DNA of 64,000 bases from Leptasterias polaris. Taxonomy: Eukaryota; Echinodermata; Asteroidea; Forcipulatida; Asteriidae. The translations under genes were made by a program, and so were the position numbers. The notes below the pieces were generated by a model. The model did not search any database. It was given only the letters and a program-made list of their open reading frames with translations, and was not told the DNA's origin. The stretch lies in contig JAZGTN010000003.1 of the NCBI GenBank assembly GCA_037783415.1, positions 4,936,501 through 5,000,500 on the forward strand, read 5' to 3'. Below, piece by piece: positions 34,348 through 47,043 of the stretch (positions are counted from its first letter, which is position 1; every line of letters begins with the position of its first letter).

Positions 34348-37300
34348 CTATTTGAGGTTGAATCGACTGCAGTGGGATGATATCAGCTCTTCCTTGGTTG
34401 GGTACTCGAATCTGCTTGCTAGACTTGGTGGGGCTGGCTTCCTTCGCCGCTGCTTCCTCTTTTTGGTTTTGCACCCTAGCCTTGCTGCCTCTGCCATCAG
34501 ATCAGTAGCATACGCTGAAGCAATAAAAGTATATACAAATATATTTATTGTGTGTTAAAATGAACTGACCAGGGGCAGTTCCAGTACTTTTTTAATCGGG
34601 GAGGGGGGGGGGGGCAGGTTTTTCTTTTTCATTTGTTTTTCTCCTGCAGAAGATCAAATCATACTGATGCGTTGATTTGTTAAACCATCGTGTTTTTTTT
34701 TGAACCACCCCAACTCAGTTACATCTGCGCCTGACCTTTGGAATGAAATTTCAACTTACTTAGTTTAAGTTTTTCTTTGATGGGTTTGACTGTTGCTGCT
34801 CCCCTCTTGTACTTAGGCTTGCTCAAAAGGTAGCGCTTCTTGCCTTGCTGTGTACACGCCTGCTGTCTGTCACTGTTCTCATTGTAATGAAGTGCAGCCA
34901 AATGAAGCCTGGAAGGAAGAAATTTTGTTTAATTTACAACTAACATAATATGAATGCAGACAATCTCACATCTGTAAAACACTTATCTGCTGATTCCAAA
35001 AGTCGTAAAATATCAATCAAAGTGATCAAGCGCAAGGGAGGGCTCAGTAGCTTGGTTGGTAGAACACCTGCACGTCAACCAGGAGGTGGCACTTTCAAAT
35101 GCTCCTCTAGTCAATTTGTATTTGTTCACCTCAAAATTTGTGAAAATGTTCACCTCAAAATTTGTGAAAATGTACAGTACAGTAGGTAGGGGAAAATGCA
35201 TTGTAAAACATGTACATGTTTGAGCTTACCTGCTTAGCATTCCAAAGTAGGTGTATGACTTCAGTTTCGGGGCAAATTGGTTGATTACACTGTGAAATGA
35301 CTCCAGAGAGGATGTTTGCTGGCTGCTTGACATCATCTTTACATCTTTGACGAGGGTTTTGTTGTCGATGATGCCACACAGCTTAACACAGCCCTCTGTA
35401 CCTGTTTAAAAGATTAAAGGGGAATACAAATTACACAAATGCACCACAATTCAAACAAGTACTTTTACAATATTCTTCCTTACTCTTTGCAGCTTGATTT
35501 CAATATTATGTTTGGCGTAACATTTTTGTTCCCGGTACTGGAAAGGCGATATATTTGGGCTGAGAAATTGAAGGAAAACACACACTTAATACTGCTCATT
35601 AGTTCAAAAATCTATGACTAAACAGTGCTTATCCAACATCAGTGTAGGGTGAAACCAAATTAATATTCAGTATCACCAATGCAATTACATGTATGACATC
35701 TATTTAGCCTACCAGGTTTGAGCCACTTCTTTTTACGGTCAGCTTCGTTGAGGTCACTGTGGAGACAGTGTGGAAAAATGTCTGAATGCCCATCATGGAC
35801 ACCCTGAATGTGGTTAGCCAAGGATTGCCACCTTGCTACCCGCATTTCTCCATCATCGTCGTTGGTTGAGGCAGCAACCCAGTACACATGGTTGGACACA
35901 CTCCGCTCCCAGGCAGCAACATTTTCACAGTCTTTCTTTTGCGCCAGCTTGTGAACCTTCTTCTTTACACCTAGAAACAGAGGAAAAAAATATGCCAGAA
36001 ACTATTAAAAGAAAAAAAAATAACCATTCAAACAAAAATGTAGTGTATTCATCTGCTCGACCAAAACAAAAACACCATTCATCGCAATCCTATCTTATAG
36101 GATTGAAGCCCCTGGAAGTGTATGTTGGTGTCTTTGCTCATCTGCAAGAAAGGCACACAGAGCACTCTACACATATTCAATTTATACTCAGGACAGACGA
36201 ATATTCAATTGTATTAAAATTTTGTCAAGGGCAAGACAGCAGCCTTCAGTGAATGGAAGGTGCACACATTTCACTGCAATAATCAGGCAAGAAAGTTTGT
36301 TTACCCTTTGCGATATGCCACACATCATACATGTGGTGGATTGCAGGCAGCTTCTCCCTTATGTATTTGGCCAACTGCCGGTGTCGATCAGTGACCAGCT
36401 TCCTGATGGTTAGGTCTGATTTCTTTATCTTCTTGGTCATGCGCTTAAATCCTTCTAACTCCATGGCATTGCTATTCTTTACTTCTGTGACCTGAAAAGT
36501 GATCAATATGTTTAAAACATAAGTTGAATTCAGATGAAGCTGTGAAAGACTACTGCATAAAACTGCACTTCGAAAATTGCCTTGGTCGTGTAAAACGACA
36601 ACTTTTCAATTCAATTCAATCAACTTTACAGTCCAAGTATGGGAAATTACATTGGTCTTTTACATTAAATATACAATACCCCAAAAATAAATCTGCAGAC
36701 ATGTAAAAGGCTGGAAAATTTGGACTCCCGAACAAAAAATAACATTATTTTGTGCCTGTGATACTGGATTCAAGCACTATGTATAGATTGTTCAACTTGC
36801 CAATTCCAGCTACGAACCAGACTCCGGCTTGCAGAAAAGAGAAATTACTAGGATTTACCTGAACCAGCTGGACATCAATGACCTTGTTACTGTCCAAGTC
36901 AATGGTGTTATATGCACCGTACTTGGCAGAATGCCCAGGACTGTCAGCACGACCGTCTCCACCAATTGTCAGAGGCTTGCCGGCATCCTTCAACTTGCTG
37001 AGCAGATCCTTCATACGAAGCTTGAACTGTCGTTCAATTGCTGGTTGAAGGATAGCTGACTGGTGGTTGAAGAATGTCTTTTCGCTGATGGCAGCAACCT
37101 CCATGTACTGTAGTGTACGAAGCATTGTCGTGCAACTGCCACCAGCAAAAAGTGTTGCAGCCGAAAGCTGCAGGTTCCCTGCTGGTATGCTGCCGTAGAA
37201 AGGCTGACTTTCCCATTTTGTGGCCTCACAGCTGCAGGTGTTGCATGCTTGTGTGATTGACACAAAAGTGCCTACCACCCTTTTTTTTACATGAACATCA

Positions 37301-39470
37301 AAGGAACGGCAGGAGAAGCACCTTGTGAACAATTTAAATAATTGTGAGGAGAACACGAGGTACTTCTGCTCCTGGTGGGGCTCTGCTGTCCTCTGCTCTA
37401 CAACCGTCCTAGGACTGACTCCTCTCTTCCTACATAGAAACATATTGTATTTTCAAATAGTCATGAACAATCTAAACAATTTGCACCCTTCATCTTTGAA
37501 AATAATTGTTTGCTATTGTTTTAATTTATAAATCCCAATATAATATACATGTCATTGCAGTAAAGAACACTTACCTCCTGACTTTTGTTGGGGGCTGCTT
37601 GCGTGGTGTACTGGGATACTCCGAAGATGACTCTGATGAGTCGGGGGTGTATCCTGGTGACTGGGGCTGTACTGTGGTGAAGTCTACAGAATCGGAGTCT
37701 GAGCTGCTCTCCTCATCTCTGTCATCAAGAAGTTTGCAAATAACGCCTGTTTCCTTCACGGAATTTGGCTCAGTTTGGGATTGTTGATGGCGGACCTTGG
37801 GTGTTACCTGGATTCCTATTTAATAATACAATTATGATTTTAGGATTACATGTGTAACTTCGAACATACTTTTCTTTCCAGACAAAACACTTAAACACCC
37901 CCATAACTTACACATACTTGCACAGACTAAATTTTGTTGAGGAATGCATTTGTAAGAATATTTGTATTATTTACCTAATAAAAAACTTCTGGCACTTATT
38001 ATGATAGTCCGTTGTACATTTTAACATTTTAGCCACTTATCTTTCACAAAATTACAAAGGTAAGTAAAATTTAAACAATGTATGAAATACATGTACTTAC
38101 GGATGACTCTTGTTGCAGTTTTGTTTGTCTGTGTGCCAACTGTGTTTGTATAGGTACATGTAGGTTCTTCTACTGTGCCCATACTTGAGTCCTGAAATTA
38201 AAACAAATGAAATTTAAAAAATTAAGAAATTTCAATGCAGGCCGATTTGAAACCCACAATTCACAAAATACATTGTGCATTGTGCATTGTTGATTTCAGT
38301 GTTTTCTGAAACACCCTATGCCCATGAAAAGAAAGATTGTGAATTACCAAAGGTTTAGAAGACTGTATGTGATGAGTTGAGTCTGACCAGAAACTGCATC
38401 CAGGTTCTTCATCAATGCCTGTGCCATCATCAGACATGTCACCGCCGGATGAATGGCATGTCTCTGCATCCATAGGTTCTTCTGTCGTTGCAGTGTTTGC
38501 TGAACTCTCATTCAGTAGGTCATTTATCAGCTGCAAAAAAAAATTGAGAAAAATTACAACCATCGCAATGTAAATCATAAAACACCTACACATGGATGCA
38601 CAACTTTTTTCCCCCTTAAATTTATGAAAAAACCAAAAAAAAAAACGATAGTATAATCAGTAGGCCTAACATTTGAAGGTCGGTTAACTCGTACATAAAA
38701 GTCTTTTATTAATTAATTTATTTTTTAGGGATTCAAAGTCAACAAGAAACTTCGTTTTTGGTAAAAAAAAAAGAGCAATGGTGATCTTGACTCTACAATA
38801 TTGGACATGTACATGTATGATGTATAGAGTCACCCCTGATTCCTGAAACTGAAAGTGCTGAATGAATCGTCTGCGATCTTATTTTTTTGTTGTTGCCTTT
38901 TTAGAAGCAAGCATATCGCTCAGAAATAATCCAAACAAAAAAGGTTGGGATTATGTTTGTGCGATGTTTGCCTCTAAAAAACCCCAATAACGACATAAAA
39001 AGATCGCAGATAATGCATTCATCACGTACGGTCTGACCATGGAGTGGGTAGACATGACCGCTGATCATTGTTTGACCTGGCGAAATCCAACATGGCGGCG
39101 CGCTTGTTTTTAGTCCTAGCAAAAAAACCGTGGTACTCACCTGTCGCTTCTCACGTTTAGCTACAGCATAACTTCGTCGTTTTGGTTTGACGTTTGCAGA
39201 GCTTTTCATGTTTGATGGAATAGCGTCTGGCTTTAGCCTGATTTGTGTTGACATTCCAAATTTGCTGTGAAGGGAATCCTCGTAGTCACCAGGGTCAAAA
39301 TGGTCACTACAGATCACGCTCGTTGAGCTCGGACCAAGCCATTTTACTCTCGTTAACCGTACTTTCGCGGCCCATATTTTTCGTAGGGCATCATTTTGTG
39401 GGAACCTGTGGAGCTTCACACCATCACTATGGGTATTACTACACCCTCCTACGATACATCGTGTCGGCAT
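34348..39470 (-). CDS. THAP-domain DDE transposase-like protein (ten exons, 782 aa), Kolobok-like
   Basis: Minus-strand exons are 39141-39470, 38348-38530, 38101-38191, 37575-37815, 36859-37429, 36305-36491, 35713-35970, 35230-35401, 34760-34908 and 34348-34514. All have GT-AG borders, and phases agree without any stop. Residues 1-90 are a THAP zinc finger (MPTRCIVGGCSN; ligands C5, C10, C54, H57; then W, F and RLKPDAIPS). An acidic, Ser-rich linker follows (about 111-280). Next are two cysteine pairs (RCFSCRSF, ACNTCSC) and an RNase-H-like core: TIGGDGRADSPG (D440/D444), LVTDRH (D507), VWHIAKGVKKKV, and SLESFH (E654), a plausible D-D-E triad. The tail is basic (KTKKRKQRRRK) and ends with EYPTKEELISSHCSRF. 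The combination recalls Kolobok-group (TTAA-target) transposases; that family name is from memory. It may be an intact transposon gene or a domesticated host gene. Confidence 0.85.
35036..35200 (+). repeat. tRNA-derived SINE-like insertion
   Basis: 'ggctcagtagcttggttggt' is an A-box-like tRNA D arm and 'ggaggtggcactttcaaatg' a decayed B-box region. The tail carries a direct duplication of 'ttcacctcaaaatttgtgaa'. It sits in the intron between exons 35230-35401 and 34760-34908 of the THAP gene. Confidence 0.6.
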
Positions 39471-41073
39471 ATTTACGGAAACTTGAGAAAATCTGGGAAA
39501 ATGGCAGCAGGAACGACGTCAATACACCATAGATACGCACGCTATTTTGCACAAGCACAAACAGCTGATCACTAGGATGCGATCCTTACGATACGTCACG
39601 GGGTCACGTGATGCATTACGCAATGCAATAGCGATTTTCGAGTGAATAAAGTGGGGGGGCTTATTTAAGTGCACGGAACTCTTAAAAATAGACAGAACGA
39701 ACTACAATTATGAAGAAAAAAAATCGAAATGTGTTGTTATATAATAAAAACACGTTTGTTAAGACAATGTTTTTCTTGCATTTCTGTAAACCTTTAAAGC
39801 ACGGGACATACAGGCAGCTTCTTTACGGAATTTGTTTGCGAAAATAAACTGACAACTTTGCAATGAGGTAAGTACTTGTTAAGTTTTTGATGTCATGTTA
39901 CACTGCGAATGGCCGAAATGGTGTTATAATACTCATCAAGAAAATAATTTGTTCATAAACAAATTTTATGGGGCTAGGCATTTTAATTTTGTATTCAAAG
40001 TGTCGCGTTAAATTAAGATTTGTCGTAGCACACTTATCTTTTGAAAATGTTATTCTTCTTTTATAATTATATGGTTTGGGCGTAAAATGTAATACCTTTT
40101 CGATAACAGTATGGAAAACCTGTCCAGTGAAACTTGAAAGGGCCTTTTGTTCTATGAGCCGATTTGGTCATATTTATTTATCTATTTAATTTGTTTTACC
40201 AGTGTTTTGTAGACACATAATGGCTGAATGAAGTAAGTGATGAGTCGGCCGCAATAAGCCAAGCTTTATATAACAGTTGCTAGAGAAATTATAATTGATT
40301 ACAATCTACACAATGAACATTTCACAGCCCGGGCGAAAATTTCACCACGACGGGGAGTCAGGACATTGAGAGACAACTGTTTTGTAAAGTTCAGTAAATC
40401 CCCAATTTATCACTCAAAAGCCAAGGAAACTTTCTTGGACGAACCTCTTTATAATTTATGAGGTAAGGACGTCTCCTGAAAACCTACCAGACACTTCTTC
40501 AATGACCGTCATAGAGGATAGGAATTTATCGACTTTGTCCGAAGAATCTAAAGCTGAAGTTCAAGACACTGGGTTTGATCACCCCAAAATGTATCCCTTT
40601 TAGACGAAGTGGGACCACTTTAGCAATTCAGACGGACGAGTACAATAAATATATTAGCAGAATTGTTAGTCACTAATTGCAAAATAAGCATGCCTAAACA
40701 CATTGCATGGCAACGTATTTTCCTCATAACTTGATTAAGATAATTTGATACGATAGCGCAAAATATTCGACCGTCTGTCAAATTAAAAATAACACGCAGG
40801 ACATAATTATATCATACTTCCCTCAGCAGAACTTAGAATAAAATATTTGGAAAGCTAACAAAATAAATTGTAAAACCATAAAATCTGATATCGCTTTTAT
40901 TCATCAACTTGATCGGAAAGCGTCGTCGCAGGAAAAAAGAATAATGCGGATTTTTATTCATAACCACAAGAGGGCGCACTTTACTTTTTACTTGACTTGC
41001 GCCCTCTTTAGAGAAAGGGAGCTTATTTTAACAAAAATTCTCGGAAAATGTGTCCTAGTCTGGAAGAGGTATG
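39471..41073. other. Upstream region of the THAP gene and gene-free flank
   Basis: The first 150 bp upstream of the THAP ATG contain 'gaacgacgtcaa', 'tacgtcacggggtcacgtga' and a G run at about 39652-39659, suggesting a TATA-less promoter. The rest is AT-rich. No open frame resembling a protein was found. Confidence 0.5.
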
Positions 41074-42110
41074 TACGAAAGCCCAATCGTGCCACTGAAG
41101 TATATATTATCAGCGGGAACTAATCCGTTATAACGAATTAATAATCCGTTATAACGAATTAATAATCCGTTATAACGAATTAATAATCCGTTATAACGAA
41201 TTAATAATCCGTTATAACGAATTAATAATCCGTTATAACGAATTAATAATTCGTTATAACGAAATAATAATTCGTTATAACGAAATAATAATCCGTTATA
41301 ACGAATTAATAATCCGTTATAACGAATTCCTAATTCGTTATTACGAATTAACAATTGGCCCATCTCCATGGTGCGACGTACTAAGTACGCCCGAGTTCGG
41401 ATGCGGCGTTCCTGCCATATTATAACCACTGCCGAAATCATCAATTCGGACTCGGCCGCACAGTCGCACCAATTAACAATTGGCCCACCTCCATGGTGTG
41501 ACTGTGCGGCAGTGCCCGACCGTTGTTCCGGCCATATCCACATAGCCACAACCGAAGTCATCAATTCGGACACGGCCGTACAGTACGTCGCATCATCGAG
41601 ATGGGCCAATTGTTAATTCGTTATAACGAATTACTAATTCGTTTAAACGGATTACTAATTCGTTAAAACGAATTAACAATCGGCCCACCTCCACGGTGCG
41701 ACTGAACGGCCGAGTCCGAATTGATGATTTCGTATATGGCAGGAACGCCGAAAAGTTCCATAACTCATCGTTGTTGTAGTCAACGGCTATCCGCATCCGA
41801 AATCATCAGTTCGCACTCGGCTGTTCAGTCGCATCATGGAGGTGGGCCAATTGTTAATTCGTTTTAACGGATTACTAATTCGTTTTAACGAATTATTAAT
41901 TCGTTTTAACGAATTATTAATTCGTTTTAACGGATTATTAATTCGTTTTAACGGATTATTAATTCGTTATAACGGATTACTAATTCGTTATAACGGATTA
42001 CTAATTCGTTATAACGGATTACTAATTCGTTATAACGGATTATTAATTCGTTATAACGGATTAGTTCCCGCTGATAATATATACTTCAGTGGCACGATTG
42101 GGCTTTCGTA
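41074..42110. mobile_element. Minisatellite-armed palindromic element with 6-bp target duplication
   Basis: Terminal inverted repeats begin tacgaaagcccaatcgtgcc and run about 55 bp to the block 'cagcgggaactaatccgtta'. Direct repeats GGTATG lie at 41068-41073 and 42111-42116. Inside, the left arm (about 41120-41350) and right arm (about 41855-42065) consist of 20-21-bp units based on 'taataatccgttataacgaa' in opposite orientations. The centre holds several short inverted blocks built on 'aattggcccacctccatgg' and 'caattcggacacggccg'. There is no transposase. Open frames reading IRYNGLL repeatedly are artefacts of the minisatellite. A 6-bp duplication occurs with Polinton/Maverick elements among others; the superfamily is unresolved. 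Confidence 0.85.
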
Positions 42111-45100
42111 GGTATGTTAACGTGTTTGATAATTTTTATAAACGTTCGACAGTTTTTTGTACTGAAGTGTGCCGATGTCTGGGTCATGTATGGTTTTAAA
42201 CCACTGTGCAATTGTGTTACATTGTTACAAACTGTGGCTATCTGTTTTTGCTTGCATTAATGGCTTTCCATAGTTTTCCAACATGGGTTGGACAAACAGG
42301 CAGCTGTGACGACTTCCGCTGACTGTCCGCAGAGCCGTATATTCCCAATATACGGTTCTGACTGTCCGCTATACATACCGCCCTCTTTTGTCACAAAGTA
42401 TCGGCTTAACTTTGCGGGCTTGTGTTCTAGTATAGTATCATCGGTCTCATTGGAGTGCTGCCGTTTGTGGCCAGCGCCAGTTGCACAATCACGTGGTTTT
42501 GTAAGCTAGTTGGTTCTGAAATCTTCAGTGTATGGATGATGCTGATTCGTTCCAGACAAACTTAGATTACAAATCAGGCCCACCGACCAATGCGACCGTG
42601 CCCGAGTCACCGAGTGAAAACTTATCTGTCCACATACCGCACAAATCTTGCACATGATAGTGTCCCCTCCCCCGTTACCCGCAAGAGTCTGGTGCGGTTT
42701 CCTTCGGTATTTCATGTTTATGGAAAGTGTCAACTAAAGTAGGTCAGGAACAGAAGTGCCTTCTTTTGATCAGGCAGTAGCGTTATTTTAAGTTTACTGA
42801 GACGGAGGATCTAACCAACCCAAACTTGCTTAATGACTTTCACTTTATCCAACCCCCAACAGGTAAAATTGAATTGATTAACACAACCAACTAAAACCAA
42901 ATTAATTCAGCGTCTGAATATTCTGTGGGAATTCTTTCTATACTTAGACAATGACCGCCGTGTCACCGAGTTTGTGCGTCAATTTTGGCTAGATCACTAT
43001 TCAGCAGCTTCTGCTGTAGCGGAAGGCGGAAGCTAAAGTAATAGTAATGCAGGTGACGGTTAGGCACGTTGTTAAAGTGTCACTTGGCCCCCATCATGAC
43101 TATCGTTCCAATTACACACCTAGCTTGGGCTATATGTATGTTACCATGGAACTATTTGGATACTAACCCAAATCATGGTTGGCTAGTGGCTGTTGAGTTA
43201 TCTTCCCAGGACGCTTTTATGATGAGGCCTCTTAATAGTGAAAACTCATCTATTTCGAACATTGACCTACTTGTTCAACTTTACTGTATTAATTGGTTAA
43301 TTTTCTAGAGTCTGTTTAGTACCCCTGTGTGTGACCATCTTTGACGAGTAATAATAAGATAGAGTGCTCTGTAACTGTTGTTGTTGTTGTTGTTGTAAAC
43401 GTTGGAGTCTGCGTCACTCTGCTGCTCGCTGCTCGCTGCTGCCAGAATCAACCCCAAGTGAAACACAGAAAAAACCCGTATTTTTAACAAAAACAGTCAT
43501 TCCCATTAACTACTTCCATTCAGTCCTACTTGGAACCGCTTTTTTAACCGAAGGGGGAATGAAAAACCGGAAGGAAGATGTGAATTATCACTTCGAAAAT
43601 GATTCAAATGCTTTCAATTGTCAAGGGAATTCATTGTGTCTCGTTGTCGCAAAATAAATTAAGGCCCCTTCCCGACTGTGCAACGAGATTGAGACAGAAT
43701 TTTGTTTTCTTTATTTGCACAAATTAGACTGAAAAACATGTGAAACAGTTAAAACACAATGATGTTTTCACTGTTAATTATAATGTTGTTACTATATTTA
43801 TCTCATGACTACAATGACCATAAGCTAAAGTTGTAACGAGAAAACCTCCAAAACAATGAAACAATTTGTTTTATTGCATATCCAGAAACACGTCAGAGCT
43901 GCAGATATTCGAGGAAACATGAGCTTCTTCGGGCTATGCTTATTTTCTGGATTCTACAAGTTTCCGGTTGGGATAGAGTCATAGGCTTTAAATATTCCCT
44001 GTACCTTGTAGGCCTACTTCACGACTGAACTGTTGAGTAATTTAGACTACTTTTTTTAGTCGATGATATTTCTTTGAAACTTGTCAAAATCACCTTCAAA
44101 TTCTTGGTATAAAGGTTTAACAAAGATAGTAATGAAAGGGGGGGGGGGGGGGGGGTTCTGTTATCAGAATTGAAGCATTCGTTATAAATTGTTATAGACA
44201 TATGGGTCTATCCATCGAAGGTGCGCATACAATTCAAGTGTCTGTATAAACCTGCTGCTGCTGCTGAGCAGAGCGTAATATAAGGTCATTACGTCACCCG
44301 CTCGCCCTTACCCTGCAACACGTGCTCAGTTTTCGCCAATTCCTGCTTCTCTTGCACCTCTACGTTGCACCGGAACGAAATATGCCTGGATCTTTATGCC
44401 TGGAACTTTATGACATCTTCAGTCACAAAACGGAATAATTTTGATTTAAGCCGTTTAATGTTTTTCAAATGTTGGGTTTTCCCCCTAAATCATAACTATG
44501 ATTAAATCATAACTATGATAAGGGTAACACAATGATTTCTTCAAATGCTATATTCTCTCATCGACTCTAGGCCTATTTTAGATGGAAATGTTTATTTGGA
44601 GGATTGATACTGGCTGGACTTAAATCATTAACAGAGCTGACTATTGAGAGAGTTGTTTGTGACAATTTTCGGTAAAAAAAACACACCAAAAAAAATCACA
44701 TGTGCGCACACAGGATGACAGACTAGAGTGCACTTTAGGCTGTGCTATACATTTGTACTGAAAATATGAAATGGCGTCCAGCAACCACGTCGTGACCTGA
44801 GAAAAGTTTCCCTCCATGTCGTTCTGATCAGTGAGCTTCCCGTGTTTTATAATTGCCTAATTTCACAGTTACAACTTGTCTTTCATTTGGTGCTCCAATT
44901 ATGAGGCATGGATGTACCCCCTCTATTGTGTCTTCATTGTGTGCTTGAAGTCCTAGGAATTCTTTAGAGGATTTTAGTGGGGTTGGGGGGGGGGGGGGGG
45001 GGGGTACTTCCCAGTAGGAAAATAATATGATAAAGTATATAGGAACATTGGGGGATACCCTCTGCCCAGTATATCGGATATGGTATACTGTTTTATGTAA

Positions 45101-46473
45101 AAAACAATTCCTCCATGCATTGTGGTATTTATAAATACAGAACCAGAACTAGTGTACCAACACCTACATACAACTATGAGCTAATTATTATATAAGGGTC
45201 TGTGTCCTTTCTCCTGATCCCTAATTGGAGTGCCAGTAGGCTTTTCCTAATAACCCCCCCCCCCCCCCCCCATGGGTTGGTTGTGAAACATGAAACAACA
45301 AACACGGTGTTTCCTCATAATCATCCTCACTTTTTTGTCGTCATTTCCTCTCTTGGAAAACGAACTTCCGTTTAACTATAAACAAATAAAGAAGATGAAA
45401 GGTTCCAGATTGCAGAGTTTGTGCAAGTGTGTGGCTAAATCCTGGCCGTGTAAATGAAAAAAACCATTATTGCAATATTCAATCATAATGCAAGCTCCAT
45501 GTTTTCTCAAATTGCAAGTGGACATCCGCAACTAAAGGCATGGTGGAAAATAAACAATGTAATGATCCCAACAACAACAACAACAGTATTGCTCCATGAT
45601 CTAAAATGAGCCGGTAGCTTTTTTCTTTCTCTCGACGTTTCGACCAGTGGGCTTCAGCCGTCGTCGTGATGATAGTTTTTGGGTTTTTTAGTAAGATGAA
45701 GAGGAAAAAATACCTCTAAAAAGCACGTGCACTTTCCCCTGCAATGCAAGCGGTCGTAATCCACTCCTATGACCCCCTCGGTTGACGTGAATCTACACAC
45801 AGAGAGAAAAGACAAATAAATACACCACACCAAAGCTGCCAAATCTCCTAATTCGGGTCCTGGGGCTCGGGCCTGCAATAATTGGGCCGCCTTATGTGTC
45901 ATATTTTCACAGGACTTAACGAATCACGGTATGCAAACCTTGCAGTGTGTTTACACATCTCACGGCATGCACCTGTATAATTGAGTATTGTGTACTGTTT
46001 GAAAGATCATGCTGGTAAATCCCCTCAAAGGGAAGGTTATCTCCGCAAGCAAAGATTCTCTAAAGAAGAAAAAAACCAACTGTGTGATAAACATTTTTCC
46101 CTGGAGTTTAAACAATTGGGAGGTCAAACTTGTGGGCTTGTAAGTCAAAGTGCAATGAAAGAGCCGTAATTATATAGCTTAAATCAATTATTACCAAATG
46201 GAAGACGACGGATTGGTCACCTGTTTTATTAAAGTAGCACAGCTCGTTTTTTGACTAAAGAATATTTTAAAGGATTTTTGAAGGATTTAAAAGATTTTTT
46301 CAAAGGATTTAGGTCTAAACGTTTGGGTCAAATCGGACCTGGTATCTTTAAAACTTTATAGGGACAAATAAATTAACTGGCTTCAAGTATCTAGATACAA
46401 CCATCATCAATAATGCTGATTTTGTCAATCAAAGTACGGTGAATTGAAAGAGGAAGGGAAAAGACAAATTCAA
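42111..46473. other. Gene-free region with low-complexity tracts
   Basis: It contains a small hairpin at about 42328-42358 ('agccgtatattcccaatata' folding on itself), (GTT)n at 43375-43397, G or C runs at about 44137-44154, 44985-45003 and 45256-45272, and a decayed Penelope-type end at 45631-45657. No exon chain could be built on either strand. Confidence 0.5.
45631..45657 (-). repeat. Decayed Penelope-like terminal motif
   Basis: The minus strand reads CTGAAGCCC, then GGTCGAAACGTCGAGAG, the same CTGAAG ... CGAAACGTCGAGA order as the hammerhead candidate at 26831-26876, but with A to C at the end of the core and a shorter stem II. No reverse transcriptase frame accompanies it. Likely a solo end of another Penelope-like copy. 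Confidence 0.5.
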
Positions 46474-47043
46474 TTTTGTGATGTAGCTCATTTTCCAATA
46501 GATAGAGTCCTCATGTGAGTGCGGAAAAATTACAAGTCTTCAACCTCACGTTAAAATGGTGTAAACTGCCATTGTATTTGATACCTTCCGGGGCAAAGTT
46601 TGTCAACATCCAAAACATCTGATGGCATCATTCTGAGAAAAATGGATCTCTATACATTTTCTACGGGGATGTTTTAGTTCATTCCTGACTTTCAATAACA
46701 TTAACTTAATAAAAACAGCCTTGATTATGACATTTTGACTGACGAAAAATTCCTCCTTGGAATGTAAAGATCCATTAGTTGTTGAAATCCAATGACGTAA
46801 TGTTTCAAATTTTGCTGTGAAAAAGTTAGTAATGAACCACAACATCCCTCTACAAAAATGTAGCGACAAATTTGTTCTCAGAACGATGTCCTCAGATGTT
46901 TCTGATGTTGACAATTCTTTTGCACTGGAAGGGTATCAAATGCAATGGCAATTTACACCAATTTAACGTGAGGTAGAGATTTGTAATTGTTTCCATACTC
47001 ACACGTGGACTCATCTATTGAAAAATGAGTGCATCACAAAAAT
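46474..47043. mobile_element. Palindromic MITE (~570 bp)
   Basis: The left end 'ttttgtgatgtagctcattt' is mirrored imperfectly by 'aaaatgagtgcatcacaaaa' on the right. The match continues inward ('cctcacgttaaaatggtgta' against 'tacaccaatttaacgtgagg'; 'tttgtcaacatc' against 'gatgttgacaat') almost to the centre. The open frame on the minus strand inside it is fortuitous. Confidence 0.8.

Noticed and set aside
31830..39670. Defined terminal inverted repeats of a Kolobok element around the THAP/P2X7-like pair
   Set aside because: A CTTAAAT and a C-rich tract occur on both sides, but the adjoining bases do not form a convincing inverted repeat, so no element boundary is annotated.
41055..42111. Frames encoding repeated IRYNGLL-type heptapeptides
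   Set aside because: They arise from the 21-bp minisatellite arms of a transposon with clear inverted ends.
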